DNA of 64,000 bases from Rhizobium sp. G21. Lineage in GTDB: Bacteria; Pseudomonadota; Alphaproteobacteria; Rhizobiales; Rhizobiaceae. The stretch is taken from the NCBI RefSeq assembly GCF_014158035.1, contig NZ_JACFXW010000002.1:395001-459000 (forward strand). Reading direction: 5' to 3'. Of this stretch, positions 1-13,110 are shown piece after piece (position 1 is the stretch's first letter; each line of letters begins with the position of its first letter). Position numbers and translations under genes: made by a program. The notes under the pieces were generated by a model that was given only the letters and a program-made list of their open reading frames with translations, did no database searches and was not told the DNA's origin.

Positions 1-7
1 AATGAGA

Positions 8-2815
<2,808 letters not shown>

Positions 2816-3039
2816 ATTGCCTATGATCATCTTCATGAGCTCAGCTCATGAACATCTTTGTCCTCACGCTGACGCAGTCTGACGACTGCTACGCTGCGGA
2901 CGGCGCGCCTGAAAAGTCAGGCGGCAGGCCCAAAGCCTGCAAAACGCCCAAACATTCGATCGAACCAGCAAATACGGACATGCTACTCGCTGATCCCTAT
3001 TCGCTATTCGCAAAGAACCAGCTTCTCTGTTTGCCTTTC

Positions 3040-3160
3040 GCCGACCTGGTGGTCATGGCGGGGCGGCCGCACCCGTTCCCATTCCGAACACGGCCGTGAA
3101 ACGCCCCTGCGCCAATGGTACTTTGTCTCAAGACACGGGAGAGTAGGTCGCCGCCAGGTC
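3040..3160 (+). rRNA. 5S ribosomal RNA
   Basis: 5S rRNA about 225 bp after the 23S gene. The closing helix is seen as GACCTGG (3043-3049) against CCAGGTC (3154-3160). Internal conserved blocks such as CCCATTCCGAACACGG and GAGAGTAGGTCGCC are present. The exact mature ends are inferred. The 23S-5S spacer (2816-3039) shows no gene. Confidence 0.95.
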
Positions 3161-3210
3161 TGCAAAATGCAAACATCTCATAACTCTTCACAACACGCAG
3201 GCGCTTCCGG

Positions 3211-3309
3211 TATTTTTGCATAGCCAAAAACCTGTCGCGGTTCAGCCTTCCGGATTAAGCGATATTTTGCCTACGGCGAAAGTCGGTCGGTATTTTGCCT
3301 CCCGGCAAA
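3211..3309 (+). repeat. three short hairpin-like repeats between 5S and tRNA-fMet
   Basis: Three similar units share an ATTTTGC...GCNAAAA pattern: around 3211-3234, 3262-3285 and 3291-3315. The last contains a perfect 7-bp stem, TTTTGCC-TCCC-GGCAAAA (3293-3309); the other two stems are imperfect. They lie wholly in the spacer of the rRNA operon. They may be processing signals between 5S rRNA and the tRNA, weak terminators, or a local tandem duplication. Their function is not known to me. Confidence 0.45.
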
Positions 3310-3319
3310 AACCTGGTAA

Positions 3320-3838
<519 letters not shown>

Positions 3839-4012
3839 TAGCGAAAGCCTGTCTGTTGATTTGCACTGAGAACTGACCCGGGATTCGCGCCGAGAATTCT
3901 CGGTGCAAATCAACACTCGTGGACATCAGCGCCTCATCCTGCTTCCCTGTGCTTTGCAATGCTGATTTTTGCTGAAACCCGCACCGCCACACCGTGCGGT
4001 GCATCAGATGTC

Positions 4013-4975
4013 TCAAAGCAGTTCACTTGTTGCTGTGCTCAAAGATCTATACTGCCTCGGGGAGACTCCAAAGCGTATCGTAAACTGTTTTGACAAACCA
4101 GACAAGGACGTGAAGCCTGACAAGCGTGCGATTTCAGAAATTGGCAGGTCAGTGCTCAGAAGGAGCCGTCTGGCTGCGGCAAACCTGATGTTAGCCAGAT
4201 GCTTGATCGGGGAGTGGCCAGTTTTTTCCTTGAACAACCGGAGAAAGTGGAAACGGCTGATGCAAGCTTCTGTAGCCAAACGATCGAGTGTCAGTGGTTG
4301 GTCGTAGTTTTCGGACATGAACTCCAGCACGCGAGCGAGACGAGAGTCGGTTAAGTGTCCAGGTGATCGAGGATCGTCTGAGAGTGATCGCATGCCGTAA
4401 CGGCGCAAGATATGCGCGGCGAGCCATGTCGCTGTTGCATCTGCATACAGGTCACCGCCGTCGGCGTCCATCGCTTCCACTAGAGCATGCACCACTTCTG
4501 AAACAGCGCGGTCGCGTACCAGCACCGATCGATAGGCCGGGGTTTCTGATAGCTTGCCGGTTCTGCGGAACTCTTCATCGGCTGCCATCAGAAGTTGTTG
4601 TGGTAGATAGATAAGGCCTAGCCGGAAATCCTGCTCCCGACGGTCGGGAAAACGATAATTTGTTTTCTCAATTGTCCGATGGAGCATGGTCGAGCCCGGA
4701 GTGAAGTGATCCTGCCTCCATTGTCCGCCCAGCCGCGTATCGCAATGGAAGCTGCCTGCAAGCGTGACGCCGATCCGCAAGTCAGGAGTGGCCACTGAAG
4801 AGTAGCTCTCGGTGGACGAAACACCGCTGTGCACGTCAACGAGAAGCGATGACCACCCTTGATCGCGGCTCGATACGTGTTCTCGAGACGGTATAGCGTC
4901 GCGCGCCATCAGGCTTTCGTTCGCCACTTTCAAGGCTTGGTGAACATTTGTGGCCCGGCCTTCTTCGAACGACAT
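4013..4975 (-). CDS. AraC-family transcriptional regulator
   Basis: Predicted 320-residue DNA-binding regulator. The last 100 residues form the paired helix-turn-helix of the AraC/XylS family. The first helix region is LTLDRLATEACISRFHFLRL and the second contains ISEIARLSGFTSLSGLSKQF, followed by the family ending FGVSPRQYR. The N-terminal 200 residues form an effector domain I cannot assign. The ATG at 4975 is preferred over an upstream TTG because AAGGG stands about six bases before it. It faces away from the next AraC gene (5275, plus strand), leaving about 300 bp between them with no further gene. Its targets cannot be read from sequence. Confidence 0.85.
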   Translation of the reverse strand: MSFEEGRATNVHQALKVANESLMARDAIPSREHVSSRDQGWSSLLVDVHSGVSSTESYSSVATPDLRIGVTLAGSFHCDTRLGGQWRQDHFTPGSTMLHRTIEKTNYRFPDRREQDFRLGLIYLPQQLLMAADEEFRRTGKLSETPAYRSVLVRDRAVSEVVHALVEAMDADGGDLYADATATWLAAHILRRYGMRSLSDDPRSPGHLTDSRLARVLEFMSENYDQPLTLDRLATEACISRFHFLRLFKEKTGHSPIKHLANIRFAAARRLLLSTDLPISEIARLSGFTSLSGLSKQFTIRFGVSPRQYRSLSTATSELL

Positions 4976-5274
4976 TTGCGCCCTTTTTGCGGTTACCAAT
5001 CGAGTGCTTAGAACATGTTGATCTTACCAAATGACATACTTCATAAATTGTCAAACCAAGAGCGATGGCCCAGTTAAAGCCCGGCCATCATTCTTGTCGG
5101 AAATTGCTGTTTTGTTTTCTCGTTTTGCCTTTCTAGTCTAGCGCCTATTCCCATCCCGATCCGCCGCCCGATACACGACAGCGTGTGGACGGGACGAAGT
5201 CGCGCCAAGACTTTGCGGGTTTCCCAACCGCTTTCCATCCCGGCTTCTGACATAACCTTTTCGAGGTGAAGCTC

Positions 5275-6195
5275 ATGATTGAACGCAATTTGATTATCGA
5301 CGCGATCTCGCGCCATGCTCCAGAAGACGGAACATTCGAGTGTGGCTTGCCAGGCGTCACTCTCATTCGCTGGTCAAGGCCAATCCTGCCCATGCCGGTA
5401 GTTTACCGACCGACGATGTGTATTGTCGCTCAAGGGAAAAAGCGCGCGATGCTGGGGTCTGAGGTCTTTATCTATGATCAGTCCCGCTATCTCGTTGCCT
5501 CTGTGGATCTGCCCGTCATGGGGTCGGTCATCGAAGCCAGCGTCGAGAAGCCCTATCTTTGCCTGCAGGTTGACCTCGACATAAAGGTGCTTGCGGAGCT
5601 CTCAGTCGAGTTTGCGGAGAAACCCAGCCAGGGCACCGCATCGACAGCCGGCTTGATGCTTCATGAGAGTGATCCGGGCATCTTGCATGCTGCATGGCGT
5701 ATACTCAGCCTTCTGGACAAGCCAGACGATATCAGGGCACTGGCCCCTCTGGCCACCCGCGAGATCCTCTACCGACTGCTGACGGGCCCAGACAGTGGGC
5801 CGGTGCGAAGGCTGCTTAATTCGGGGAGCAGGCTGAAGCAGATTTCCCGCGCCATTGTTTGGATGCGGGAAAACTTCCGCGAGAATTGGTCTATCGAAGA
5901 TGCCGCTGATGTCGCAAATATGAGCCGCTCTGCATTTCACAGCAACTTTAAGGCGATTACGCTGTTGAGCCCTTTAGAGTTTCGCACGCAGCTGAGATTG
6001 CAGGAGGCGCGGCGCCTGATGCTGAGCGAAGATCTTGACGCCGCTAGCGCAGGTTTTGAAGTCGGATACTCAAGCCCCTCGCAGTTCTCACGAGAATACC
6101 GGCGCGCATTTGGTGTGCCGCCCTCAAAAGACAAGACAGAGCAGCGCTATATGCACATTCCTCATTTTCAGGTGCCGAGCGGAGCGTCCGCATGA
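5275..6195 (+). CDS. AraC-family regulator with AraC_N-type sensor domain
   Basis: Predicted 306-residue regulator. Residues about 20-170 resemble the cupin-like AraC_N domain (PVVYRPTMCIVAQGKKRAML is characteristic of it). Residues about 195-295 form the double helix-turn-helix: WSIEDAADVANMSRSAFHSN, then GFEVGYSSPSQFSREYRRAF. The ATG at 5275 is chosen because GAGGTGA lies six bases upstream; an in-frame GTG at 5266 overlaps that ribosome-binding site and is less likely. It converges with the next AraC gene (6232-7125), which has the same architecture, so the two are probably paralogues. Members of this subgroup often control neighbouring aldehyde or short-chain oxidoreductase genes, which is inference here. 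Confidence 0.85.
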   Translation: MIERNLIIDAISRHAPEDGTFECGLPGVTLIRWSRPILPMPVVYRPTMCIVAQGKKRAMLGSEVFIYDQSRYLVASVDLPVMGSVIEASVEKPYLCLQVDLDIKVLAELSVEFAEKPSQGTASTAGLMLHESDPGILHAAWRILSLLDKPDDIRALAPLATREILYRLLTGPDSGPVRRLLNSGSRLKQISRAIVWMRENFRENWSIEDAADVANMSRSAFHSNFKAITLLSPLEFRTQLRLQEARRLMLSEDLDAASAGFEVGYSSPSQFSREYRRAFGVPPSKDKTEQRYMHIPHFQVPSGASA

Positions 6196-6231
6196 AGCAA
6201 GGCCGGCGGCTTAATGATGGTAATGGCCGGC

Positions 6232-7125
6232 TCAGGCGGCGACTTGGGTCTTGCTGAAACTCTCCCTTACATCCCGCGCGGGTGAGGCGCCAAACAGCCG
6301 GCCATATTCGCGTGTGAACTGCGGAACGCTTTCGTAGCCGACGGCATAAGCCGCATTGCTGATCGGCGCGCCGTCGGAGACCATCATGCGCCGCGCCTCG
6401 ATCAAGCGCAGCTGCTTCTGGAACTGGAGTGGCGGCAATGATGTAACAGCCCGAAAATGGTGGTGGAACGAGGAAAGGCTCATTCCGGCCGCGTCGGCCA
6501 ATTTCTCTACCGTCAGGGTCTCCGCGTACGCATTCCTGATCAGCGCGACGGCCCGCCCGATCCGGCTTGCATGGCTGTCGGTGACGCCGAGCGCTCGAAT
6601 ACCTGCGCCGTGCCGACCTGACAGCAGCCAATAATGCATTTCGCGGATCAGCTGGTTCTGTAGGACCGGGATCGAAGACGGGCGGTCGAGAAGCCTCATC
6701 AGGCGCAATGCGGTATCGGCGACTTCCGCTTCGGTCGGATCGACGCGAATGGGAACGCTTGTCTCCGCCTGGGCAATGCCGATGTCCATGACGAGCGATT
6801 GCGTTATCGCGAGATCGATATCGAGCACCAGTGAATAATACGGGATCGCCGCATTCGCCCGTGTGATCTGGCTGACATTCGGAACGTCAGCAGCAATCAG
6901 CAAAGAATCTCCCGCCCCGAAATAGAAGGTCCTGCTGCCCATCGTGACGCGCTTGGCGCCTTGAAGCACAAGCACCACCAGCGGTTTGGAAATCGCATAC
7001 TGCATTTCGCTCGGTGACGTCGCACGCATGGCAAAGAGGCCGGGGATCGGCGTGCGCGCCACGCCAAACTTGTCGGCATTCGCGTCGGCGAAACAGCGCA
7101 CGCATTCAAGGAGAGTGCGGTTCAT
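6232..7125 (-). CDS. AraC-family regulator with AraC_N-type sensor domain
   Basis: Predicted 297-residue paralogue of the regulator at 5275-6195. It has an AraC_N-like domain (around SKPLVVLVLQGAKRVTMGSR) and a C-terminal AraC HTH pair (VEKLADAAGMSLSSFHHHFR, then AAYAVGYESVPQFTREYGRL). The ATG at 7125 has GGAG eight bases upstream; the GTG nine bases further out sits on that site. It is divergent from the PfpI-like gene at 7307. The 180-bp gap carries a GGAAGC-N5-GCTTCC inverted repeat. A regulator divergent from a catabolic or detoxification operon commonly controls that operon, so this one is the best candidate regulator of 7307-12117. Confidence 0.85.
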   Translation of the reverse strand: MNRTLLECVRCFADANADKFGVARTPIPGLFAMRATSPSEMQYAISKPLVVLVLQGAKRVTMGSRTFYFGAGDSLLIAADVPNVSQITRANAAIPYYSLVLDIDLAITQSLVMDIGIAQAETSVPIRVDPTEAEVADTALRLMRLLDRPSSIPVLQNQLIREMHYWLLSGRHGAGIRALGVTDSHASRIGRAVALIRNAYAETLTVEKLADAAGMSLSSFHHHFRAVTSLPPLQFQKQLRLIEARRMMVSDGAPISNAAYAVGYESVPQFTREYGRLFGASPARDVRESFSKTQVAA

Positions 7126-7266
7126 TGGGTCCACTCCGATCCATCAGCATGCCGACATCCTATTAGCCGAGTGGACTTCTCCGCAAGCGACCTGGCGGAT
7201 TGGGCAAGGATTCTGGATTCCGCGGCAACGCCGACCGGGGTGGCCTGCGATAGCTTGCTCCGAGAC

Positions 7267-7283
7267 GGAAGCGACTTGCTTCC
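7267..7283. promoter_or_regulatory. inverted repeat in the AraC / PfpI divergent promoter
   Basis: Perfect 6-bp inverted repeat GGAAGC-GACTT-GCTTCC about 24 bp before the PfpI-like start codon. It is a possible operator for the divergent AraC-type regulator. Position and symmetry are seen; the function is inferred. Confidence 0.3.
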
Positions 7284-7306
7284 ATACTTTTGAGCAAGGA
7301 AAAGTC

Positions 7307-7864
7307 ATGACCGACCTGAAGGGCCGCAACATCCTGGTACTGGCAACCGACGGCTTCGAAGATGCCGAACTCTATAGCCCGCGCCAGTCACTCATCGAAA
7401 CGGGAGCACGCGTTATCCTCGCCTCTCCCAAGGTCGACCCAATCCGCGGTTGCGTTTACAATGCCAAGACCGGCAATTCGGATAATTCGAACGAGACAAT
7501 CACGCCCGATCGGCTAATCGCAGATGTCGACGCGGCCGACTTCGATGCACTCGTTTTGCCGGGCGGCGTAGTGAACCCCGACAAGCTGCGGATGGACAAG
7601 AAGGCCATCGCGCTGGTGAGGGATTTTGCCGACGCCGGCAAGCCCATAGCCTCGATCTGCCATGGCCCTTGGCTGCTCGTGGAGGCTGATGTCTTGCGCG
7701 GTCGGCGCGCCACGGCTTGGTATTCCATCCTTACCGATCTCAAGAACGCCGGTTCGACCGTCATCGACGCCGAAGTGGTGGTGGACGGCAACCTCATCAC
7801 CAGCAGGATGCCATCCGACATCCCAGCTTTTACCAAAGCGATCGTCACCGCGCTTCAGAACTAA
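7307..7864 (+). CDS. DJ-1/PfpI-family protein (type 1 glutamine amidotransferase-like)
   Basis: Predicted 185-residue cytosolic protein of the DJ-1/PfpI superfamily. The nucleophile elbow is seen as ASICHGPWLL, with the conserved cysteine followed by His. An acidic residue of the site is in the N-terminal part (TDGFEDAEL), and LVLPGGVVNP is also typical. Members act as glyoxalase III-like hydrolases, protein deglycases or stress proteins; the exact substrate is not visible. The ATG at 7307 has AAGGA a few bases upstream. The same open frame runs further upstream without a better start. It is the first gene of a likely operon with the aldehyde dehydrogenase, membrane protein, lyase and SDR that follow. 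Confidence 0.85.
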   Translation: MTDLKGRNILVLATDGFEDAELYSPRQSLIETGARVILASPKVDPIRGCVYNAKTGNSDNSNETITPDRLIADVDAADFDALVLPGGVVNPDKLRMDKKAIALVRDFADAGKPIASICHGPWLLVEADVLRGRRATAWYSILTDLKNAGSTVIDAEVVVDGNLITSRMPSDIPAFTKAIVTALQN

Positions 7865-7907
7865 CGGGTAAGCATCGGATTTTGCCAAAGTTCAAGAGGA
7901 TATAAGA

Positions 7908-9334
7908 ATGACGAGCAAGTTTCAGCTTTTGATAGATGGCGAGCAATGCGAGGGCTCGGAAGGCGCAGCCGTAGACGTGATCAATCCGGCCACAGGCGAT
8001 AGTCTCGGCCAGGTGGCCTACGGGTCGCCGGCCGACATCGAAAACGCACTCGTCGTCGCCCGGCGCGGCCTGCAATCCTGGCAGGCGGTGCCAGCCTGGG
8101 AGCGCGGCCGCATCTTGAAGGATGCCGCCGGCATCATTCGCCGCGACGCCGACCGGATCGCCCGCATCCTGACCTTGGAGCAGGGGAAGATCCTCTCCCA
8201 GGCGCGAGACGAGGTTCATCGCGCCGCTGATTTCATCGAATGGGGTGGAGAGCAGGCGAGACGGATCGCGGGCCGCATTGTGTCGGGACGGCAGGTGGGT
8301 CAGCGGATCGAGGTACAGCCGCATCCGATCGGCGTAGTCGCTGCGTTGACACCATGGAACTTTCCTATGGCGCTCGCCGCCAAGAAGTTCGCCGGCGCAT
8401 TGGCAGCCGGTTGCGCCATCATCTGCAAGCCGTCACAGGAAACGCCCGGTTGCGTCCTGGCGATGGGAGAGGCCCTGCTGGAAGCCGGCGTGCATCCTGC
8501 GGCGCTGGCCGTCATCTTCGGCGATGCCAACGAGGTATCTACCCAGCTCATCGAATCGCCAATCATTGCGAAGATCACCTTCACCGGCTCAATCCCGATC
8601 GGCAAGCGGCTCGCCGCTACTGCAGGACGGCAGATGAAGCCGGTGACGATGGAACTCGGCGGCCATGCGCCAGTCATCGTCTGCGGCGACGTGGACCCAG
8701 AGGCGATTGCGGAACTGCTGGCGCAGGCCAAGTTTACCAATGCGGGACAGATCTGCCTCTGCCCGTCGCGGTTCTTCGTCGAGGTAGGCATCGCCGAGCG
8801 CTTTGCGAGGCGCTTTGCAGAGGTCGCCAGGGGGCTGAAGGTCGGAGACGGTCTGGATCCGTCCACCGATGTAGGCCCGCTGGCCAGCGAGCGTCGCGTC
8901 GAGGCCATATCCCGTCTGGTCGACGACGCTCGCGAACGGGGTGCGACGATCCTCGCCGGTGGAGAACGCCTCGGGGACGCGGTTTCTTTTATGCTCCGAC
9001 CGTCCTCACAGGAGTGGCTGGCGATGCTGCCGTACTTCATGAGGAACCTTTCGGTCCTATTGCTCCAATCCTGCCCTTTACCGATGAAGAGGCAATGCTC
9101 GAGGCGGCGAACGGACTTGAATTCGGGTTGTCGGCTTATGTCTTCACCCATGACGGCAAGAGACAGCGGCGGCTAGTCGATGCCCTGCACTACGGCGCCG
9201 TTTCTGTGAACGGTAGCTTGACCCATCTGCCGGAAGCGCCCTTGGGCGGCTGGAAGGACAGTGGAATTGGAACCGAGGGCGGCATCGAGATCCTCGAGCC
9301 CTACACAATCACCAAGCACGTCAACCTCGCCTGA
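7908..9334 (+). CDS. NAD(P)-dependent aldehyde dehydrogenase (succinate-semialdehyde dehydrogenase-like), frameshifted
   Basis: Aldehyde dehydrogenase superfamily enzyme oxidising an aldehyde to its acid. It shows the cofactor region PWNFPMALAAKK, the general base in MELGGHAP and the catalytic cysteine in FTNAGQIC. The C-terminal family motif EEPFGPI and the ending GGWKDSGIGTEGG are also present. The first part reads in one frame to about 8975 and the rest (GFFYAPTVL onward) in another. One base appears to be missing near the run at 8972-8980. Repairing it gives about 475 residues, the normal family length. The start has an AGAGG site before ATG 7908. Sequence most resembles the succinate-semialdehyde or glutarate-semialdehyde branch, but the substrate is uncertain. 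Confidence 0.8.
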
Positions 9335-9391
9335 CCGACAATGTAACAACCAGGTGCCAACAACGGCACCTGATTGAGCGGAGCCCGACCA

Positions 9392-9910
9392 ATGGTAACT
9401 ATCGATTCTGCTGCAATTCCCCTCTCATTCGTGGCCGGACCGGCCGTTTTGGCGAATGTTTGCGCCATTCTCCAGAACGGAGTGAATATCCGCCACGCCC
9501 ATTCGGTCGATCATTGGAGAAGCCTCCAGTCCCTGCGCGCCGGGCAAGGCGGAAAAGCAGCCGGGCTCTATTCGGATACGGACGCTGCAATTGCGCTTTC
9601 CGGTCGACGGGTTCGCCTGCAACTGCGTGCGACAGAACTGTTGACGCTAGGGACATGCAGCTTCGGGGTGACCAGCCTGCTTTCGCTTGGATGGTCGATG
9701 CTCGCCGATGCCGACAGCGCCAATGCGGACATCGACTGGAGGGCGGCGGCTTTTTCCGTGTCGACGATCTTCTGTGCGTGGGTCGGGCTCTTCATTCTCA
9801 TGACGGCGGCCGTGACCGTCATTCAGGAAAGCGCAGCTGCGCGGGAATTGATGCAGCTGCATGGTCTGAACGTGCCTTCCCAGACGGAAGCCGCCGGAGA
9901 TCGGCCATGA
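9392..9910 (+). CDS. predicted membrane protein, possibly DUF2721-like
   Basis: Predicted 172-residue inner-membrane protein of unknown function. There is a hydrophobic N-terminal segment (about residues 9-26). A basic stretch follows (RRVRLQLRATELL), then two clear membrane helices around residues 90-112 and 124-148. This topology recalls the uncharacterised DUF2721 family; that is a weak resemblance judged by eye. The ATG at 9392 has GCGGAG about eight bases upstream. Its stop overlaps the next start (ATGA at 9907-9910), indicating translational coupling with the lyase gene. No catalytic motif is visible. Confidence 0.65.
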   Translation: MVTIDSAAIPLSFVAGPAVLANVCAILQNGVNIRHAHSVDHWRSLQSLRAGQGGKAAGLYSDTDAAIALSGRRVRLQLRATELLTLGTCSFGVTSLLSLGWSMLADADSANADIDWRAAAFSVSTIFCAWVGLFILMTAAVTVIQESAAARELMQLHGLNVPSQTEAAGDRP

Positions 9911-11273
9911 GCACGCTGTCTCTCCTCGATTCCCCTTTGTTCGGCGGCAGCCTCGTTAATGGCGAAATGCGCAGCCTGTTCGACAACGCTGCCTTTATAA
10001 ACCGATGTGTCGAGACCGAAGTCGCACTCGCCACATCCGAAGCGCGTCTTGGTCTCATTCCCGAGGCCGCTGCCGCTGCGATCGCCTCGGCAGCCCGGAC
10101 GATCCGTTTCGACCTGACCCGGCTTGGGCGCGAGACGGAGCTCGTCGGCTATCCGATCCTGCCGATCGTCGAGCAAATGGCCGATGCCTGCGGCGAGGCG
10201 GGAGGGTATCTTCACTGGGGTGCGACGACGCAGGACATCATGGACACGGCCACGGTCCTGCAGATCCGCCATGCGCTCGATCTGGTCGAACAGCAACTTG
10301 AGGACACAGTTAGCGCACTGCGAAAGCTTGACATCGAACATCCCGACACCCTGATGGCGGGGCGAACCCATCTGCAACAGGCATTGCCGATTACATTCGG
10401 CTACAAGGCCGCCGTCTGGCTGTCAGCACTTGAGAGACATCGCGAACGCCTGGTGCAACTGCGTCCGCGTGTTCTCGTGGTGCAGTTTTCCGGGGGCTTC
10501 GGGAACGCTGGCGTCCCTCGGAGAACACGGACTGGCCGTACAGGCAGAGCTCGCTCGCATCCTCGGCCTTGCAACGCCCAGCATCACCTGGCACGCCGCC
10601 CGCGACGGGGTGGCGGAGGTCGTCCAGGTCCTGGCATTGGTTTGCGGCAGCCTTGCCAAGATTGCGTTTGACGTTTCCGTCATGATGGCGACGGAGCTCG
10701 GAGAGGTCTCCGAACCCTTTACCCGTCACCGCGGCGCGTCCAGCACCATGCCGCAAAAGCGCAATCCGATCTCCTGCGAACTCATTATCGCGGCTGCCAA
10801 GATGGTAAGGCAGCATTCGGGCCTGATGCTCGACGCAATGGTTCACGACTTCGAGCGCGCCACAGGCCCTTGGCATCTGGAGTGGTCCGCCATTCCTGAA
10901 AGTTTCGCCCTGACTTCTGGGGCCCTCTTACAAGCCAATTTCATGCTGTCGGGCCTCGTCGTCCATCCTGACCGCATGCTGGCGAATCTGGGGATCTCGA
11001 AAGGCCTGATCGTCGCTGAAGCGGTGATGATGGCGCTCGCGCCGCTGACCGGTCGCCAGACCGCCCATGATCTCGTCTATGCCGCCTGCCGGCGCGCGGT
11101 GGGCTCCGGCAAGCCGCTTCTTCAAGGAGCTTGCGGAGACGCAGGACGTGGCGGTCCCGCTAGGCCGCGAGCGCCTACGTCATCTCACTGATCCGGCAAA
11201 TTATCTCGGCTCTGCGTCGCAGATGGTCGATCGCATTATCCAGTCCACTCCAAGCGTCGGATTGGAGAAATAG
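9907..11273 (+). CDS. PcaB-like lyase of the fumarase/aspartase superfamily, two frameshifts
   Basis: Member of the superfamily that includes 3-carboxy-cis,cis-muconate cycloisomerase (PcaB) and adenylosuccinate lyase. Diagnostic pieces are GGYLHWGATTQDIMDTA, LMAGRTHLQQALP and the signature GASSTMPQKRNP, where the serine loop is the catalytic base. The gene is split over three frames. A shift lies at the TTTT run about 10486-10489 (between VLVVQF and GASGTLASLG), and another at about 11116-11123 (before FKELAETQDVAVP). Each behaves as one extra base. Repaired length is about 455 residues, normal for PcaB-type enzymes. The neighbouring aldehyde dehydrogenase and SDR suggest a small catabolic operon; true PcaB activity is not proven by sequence. 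Confidence 0.75.
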
Positions 11274-11361
11274 GCAAGGTCGCCCAGAATCCGGCAAACG
11301 CCGGATCGCGTCCCCTGCCATAAGGTTCCTGTCACAACAAACAGATACAAGGAGAACGGAA

Positions 11362-12117
11362 ATGAATACAGTTTCCCTCATCACCGGCGGCAGCCGTGGT
11401 CTCGGCCGCAACACTGCAGTCAGCATTGCGCGTCATGGCGGCGACGTGATCCTGACCTACCGCAGCGGCGCGGCCGATGCGCAAGCCGTCGTAGCGGAAA
11501 TCGAAGCTCTCGGCCGCAAGGCGGTCGCCCTGCAACTCGACGTGACGGATTTCGACTCGTTCAAGGCATTTGCAGACAATGTTCGGAATACCCTGTCATC
11601 GACCTGGGGCCGCGACACATTCGATCATTTGGTCAACAATGCCGGACAAGGCGAAATGGCAAGCTTTGCCGAGACGACCGAGGCCCAGTTCGACGCCCTG
11701 TTCAACACCCATGTGAAGGGCGTCTTCTTCCTCACTCAGACTCTTCTGCCGCTGCTGGCCGATGGTGGCCGGATCGTGAACTTCTCCTCGGGCCTTACCC
11801 GAGTCTCTGCTGCTGGCTTCTCGGCTTATTCCGCCGCCAAGGGCGCCGTCGAGATTCTGACCCTCTACATGGCAAAGGAGCTGGCCGATCGCGGGATTAC
11901 TGCCAACACGGTGGCGCCGGGAGCGATCGAGACCGACTTCCTCGGCGGCGCCGTTCGCGATATGCCCGATCTCAACAAGCAGTTCGCCGGCATGATTGCG
12001 CTCGGCCGTGTGGGTGTCCCCAACGATATCGGTCCCATGGTCGCAAGCCTTCTGGGTCCCGACAACCGCTGGATCACCGCGCAGAGGATAGAGGTCTCCG
12101 GCGGCCAGGTCATCTGA
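11362..12117 (+). CDS. SDR-family NAD(P)-dependent oxidoreductase
   Basis: Classical short-chain dehydrogenase/reductase of 251 residues. It carries the Rossmann motif TGGSRGLG near the N-terminus, the NNAG motif (LVNNAGQG), the active-site serine in IVNFSSG and the YSAAK catalytic pair. The C-terminal SGGQVI is the usual ending of the family. AAGGAG lies seven bases before the ATG. It is the last gene of the plus-strand group begun by the PfpI-like gene. Substrate is unknown; the 3-oxoacyl-ACP reductase-like pattern does not narrow it. Confidence 0.88.
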   Translation: MNTVSLITGGSRGLGRNTAVSIARHGGDVILTYRSGAADAQAVVAEIEALGRKAVALQLDVTDFDSFKAFADNVRNTLSSTWGRDTFDHLVNNAGQGEMASFAETTEAQFDALFNTHVKGVFFLTQTLLPLLADGGRIVNFSSGLTRVSAAGFSAYSAAKGAVEILTLYMAKELADRGITANTVAPGAIETDFLGGAVRDMPDLNKQFAGMIALGRVGVPNDIGPMVASLLGPDNRWITAQRIEVSGGQVI

Positions 12118-12167
12118 ATCGGCGTGGTCCAAAAACAAGTTGAACGGAATCGGTGGTTCGATTCCGT

Positions 12168-13110
12168 TCAAGAGCGCGGATGTGACTGCGGAGCTCCCAG
12201 GAAGTCGAGAAACGCACGCATTCCCGCCCCGAGATGTCGATGCCTCGAGTAGTACAGGCAAAGCCCAGGATATGGTGGCGTCCAATCCGCCAGCACCTGC
12301 CTGAGCGTTCCGTTAGCAAGAGCTTCCGCGCCAGCCATCGCGTCACGTATGCAAGACCGCAGCCTTCGAGAGCAGCTCTCAGGAGGAGCCGGGACTGGTC
12401 CACTACGAGGTTGCCGGTGGTAGACAAGACGACGTCTTGGCAGCGACGCTGGAACTCCCACCGATATATGGACCCGCTCGCCATCCGCAATTGAATACAC
12501 TCATGTATAGCAAGATCCTTAGGAGTCATGAGAGGAGGGGATGCATCCGGATAGGCGGGCGACGCCACCACAATGTGCTGCTGATCTGGGCCGATCGGGA
12601 TAGCTATCATGTCTTCGGACACGAGCTCCGCCGCACGCACACCGCAATCGAACCCGCCCTCGGCGATGTCGACCAGTTTCCCCTCAGACCGGATATCGAA
12701 GCGTATTGCTGGCTGGAGCTTCATGAAGCGGGTCACCAGCGGCATCAACACCTGCTCGGCGGCGTTGGCGTCACAGTTGATCCGCACGAGCCCGGACGGC
12801 GACGCTGCCTGCTCATGCAACTCCTCGATCGCCATTCCGATCTCACCGATTTGCTGGCAAGAGCCGCCGGCAAGCCGGCGGTCAGGTTCTGTCAGCGAGA
12901 CGTTTCTCATTGACCGGTGGAACAGCTTAACCTTGAGACGCTTTTCCAGCCCGGCCACCGCGTGGCTCAAGGCCGACGCCGTCTGCTCGAGCGTCCTCGC
13001 GGCCGCGCGAAAGCCTCCGTGCTCGGCGACGGCGAGGAAGGCGGCGAGCTCGCCGGGGGAAGCGAGCTGACTGTACGAATTAGCTCATCATTGCGTGTAG
13101 TATTCGTCAT
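12168..13110 (-). CDS. LysR-family transcriptional regulator, two frameshifts
   Basis: LysR-type regulator recognisable over its full length. The N-terminal winged helix-turn-helix contains ELAAFLAVAEHGGFRAAART and LSHAVAGLEKRLKVKLFHR. The substrate-binding domain follows (GLVRINCDANAAEQVLMPLV). Two single-base losses split it: one near 13065-13072, just after the start codon region, and one near 12325-12333 (WLAR to EALANGTLRQVL). Repaired length is about 310 residues, typical of the family. It is divergent from the SDR at 13173. The start region overlaps an ATTCGT-N10-ACGAAT palindrome that is a good candidate LysR operator. Confidence 0.72.

Noticed and set aside
6201..6230. GGCCGG repeats between the convergent AraC genes as a terminator
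   Set aside because: The stem is only six to seven pairs with an 18-base loop and no U-run.
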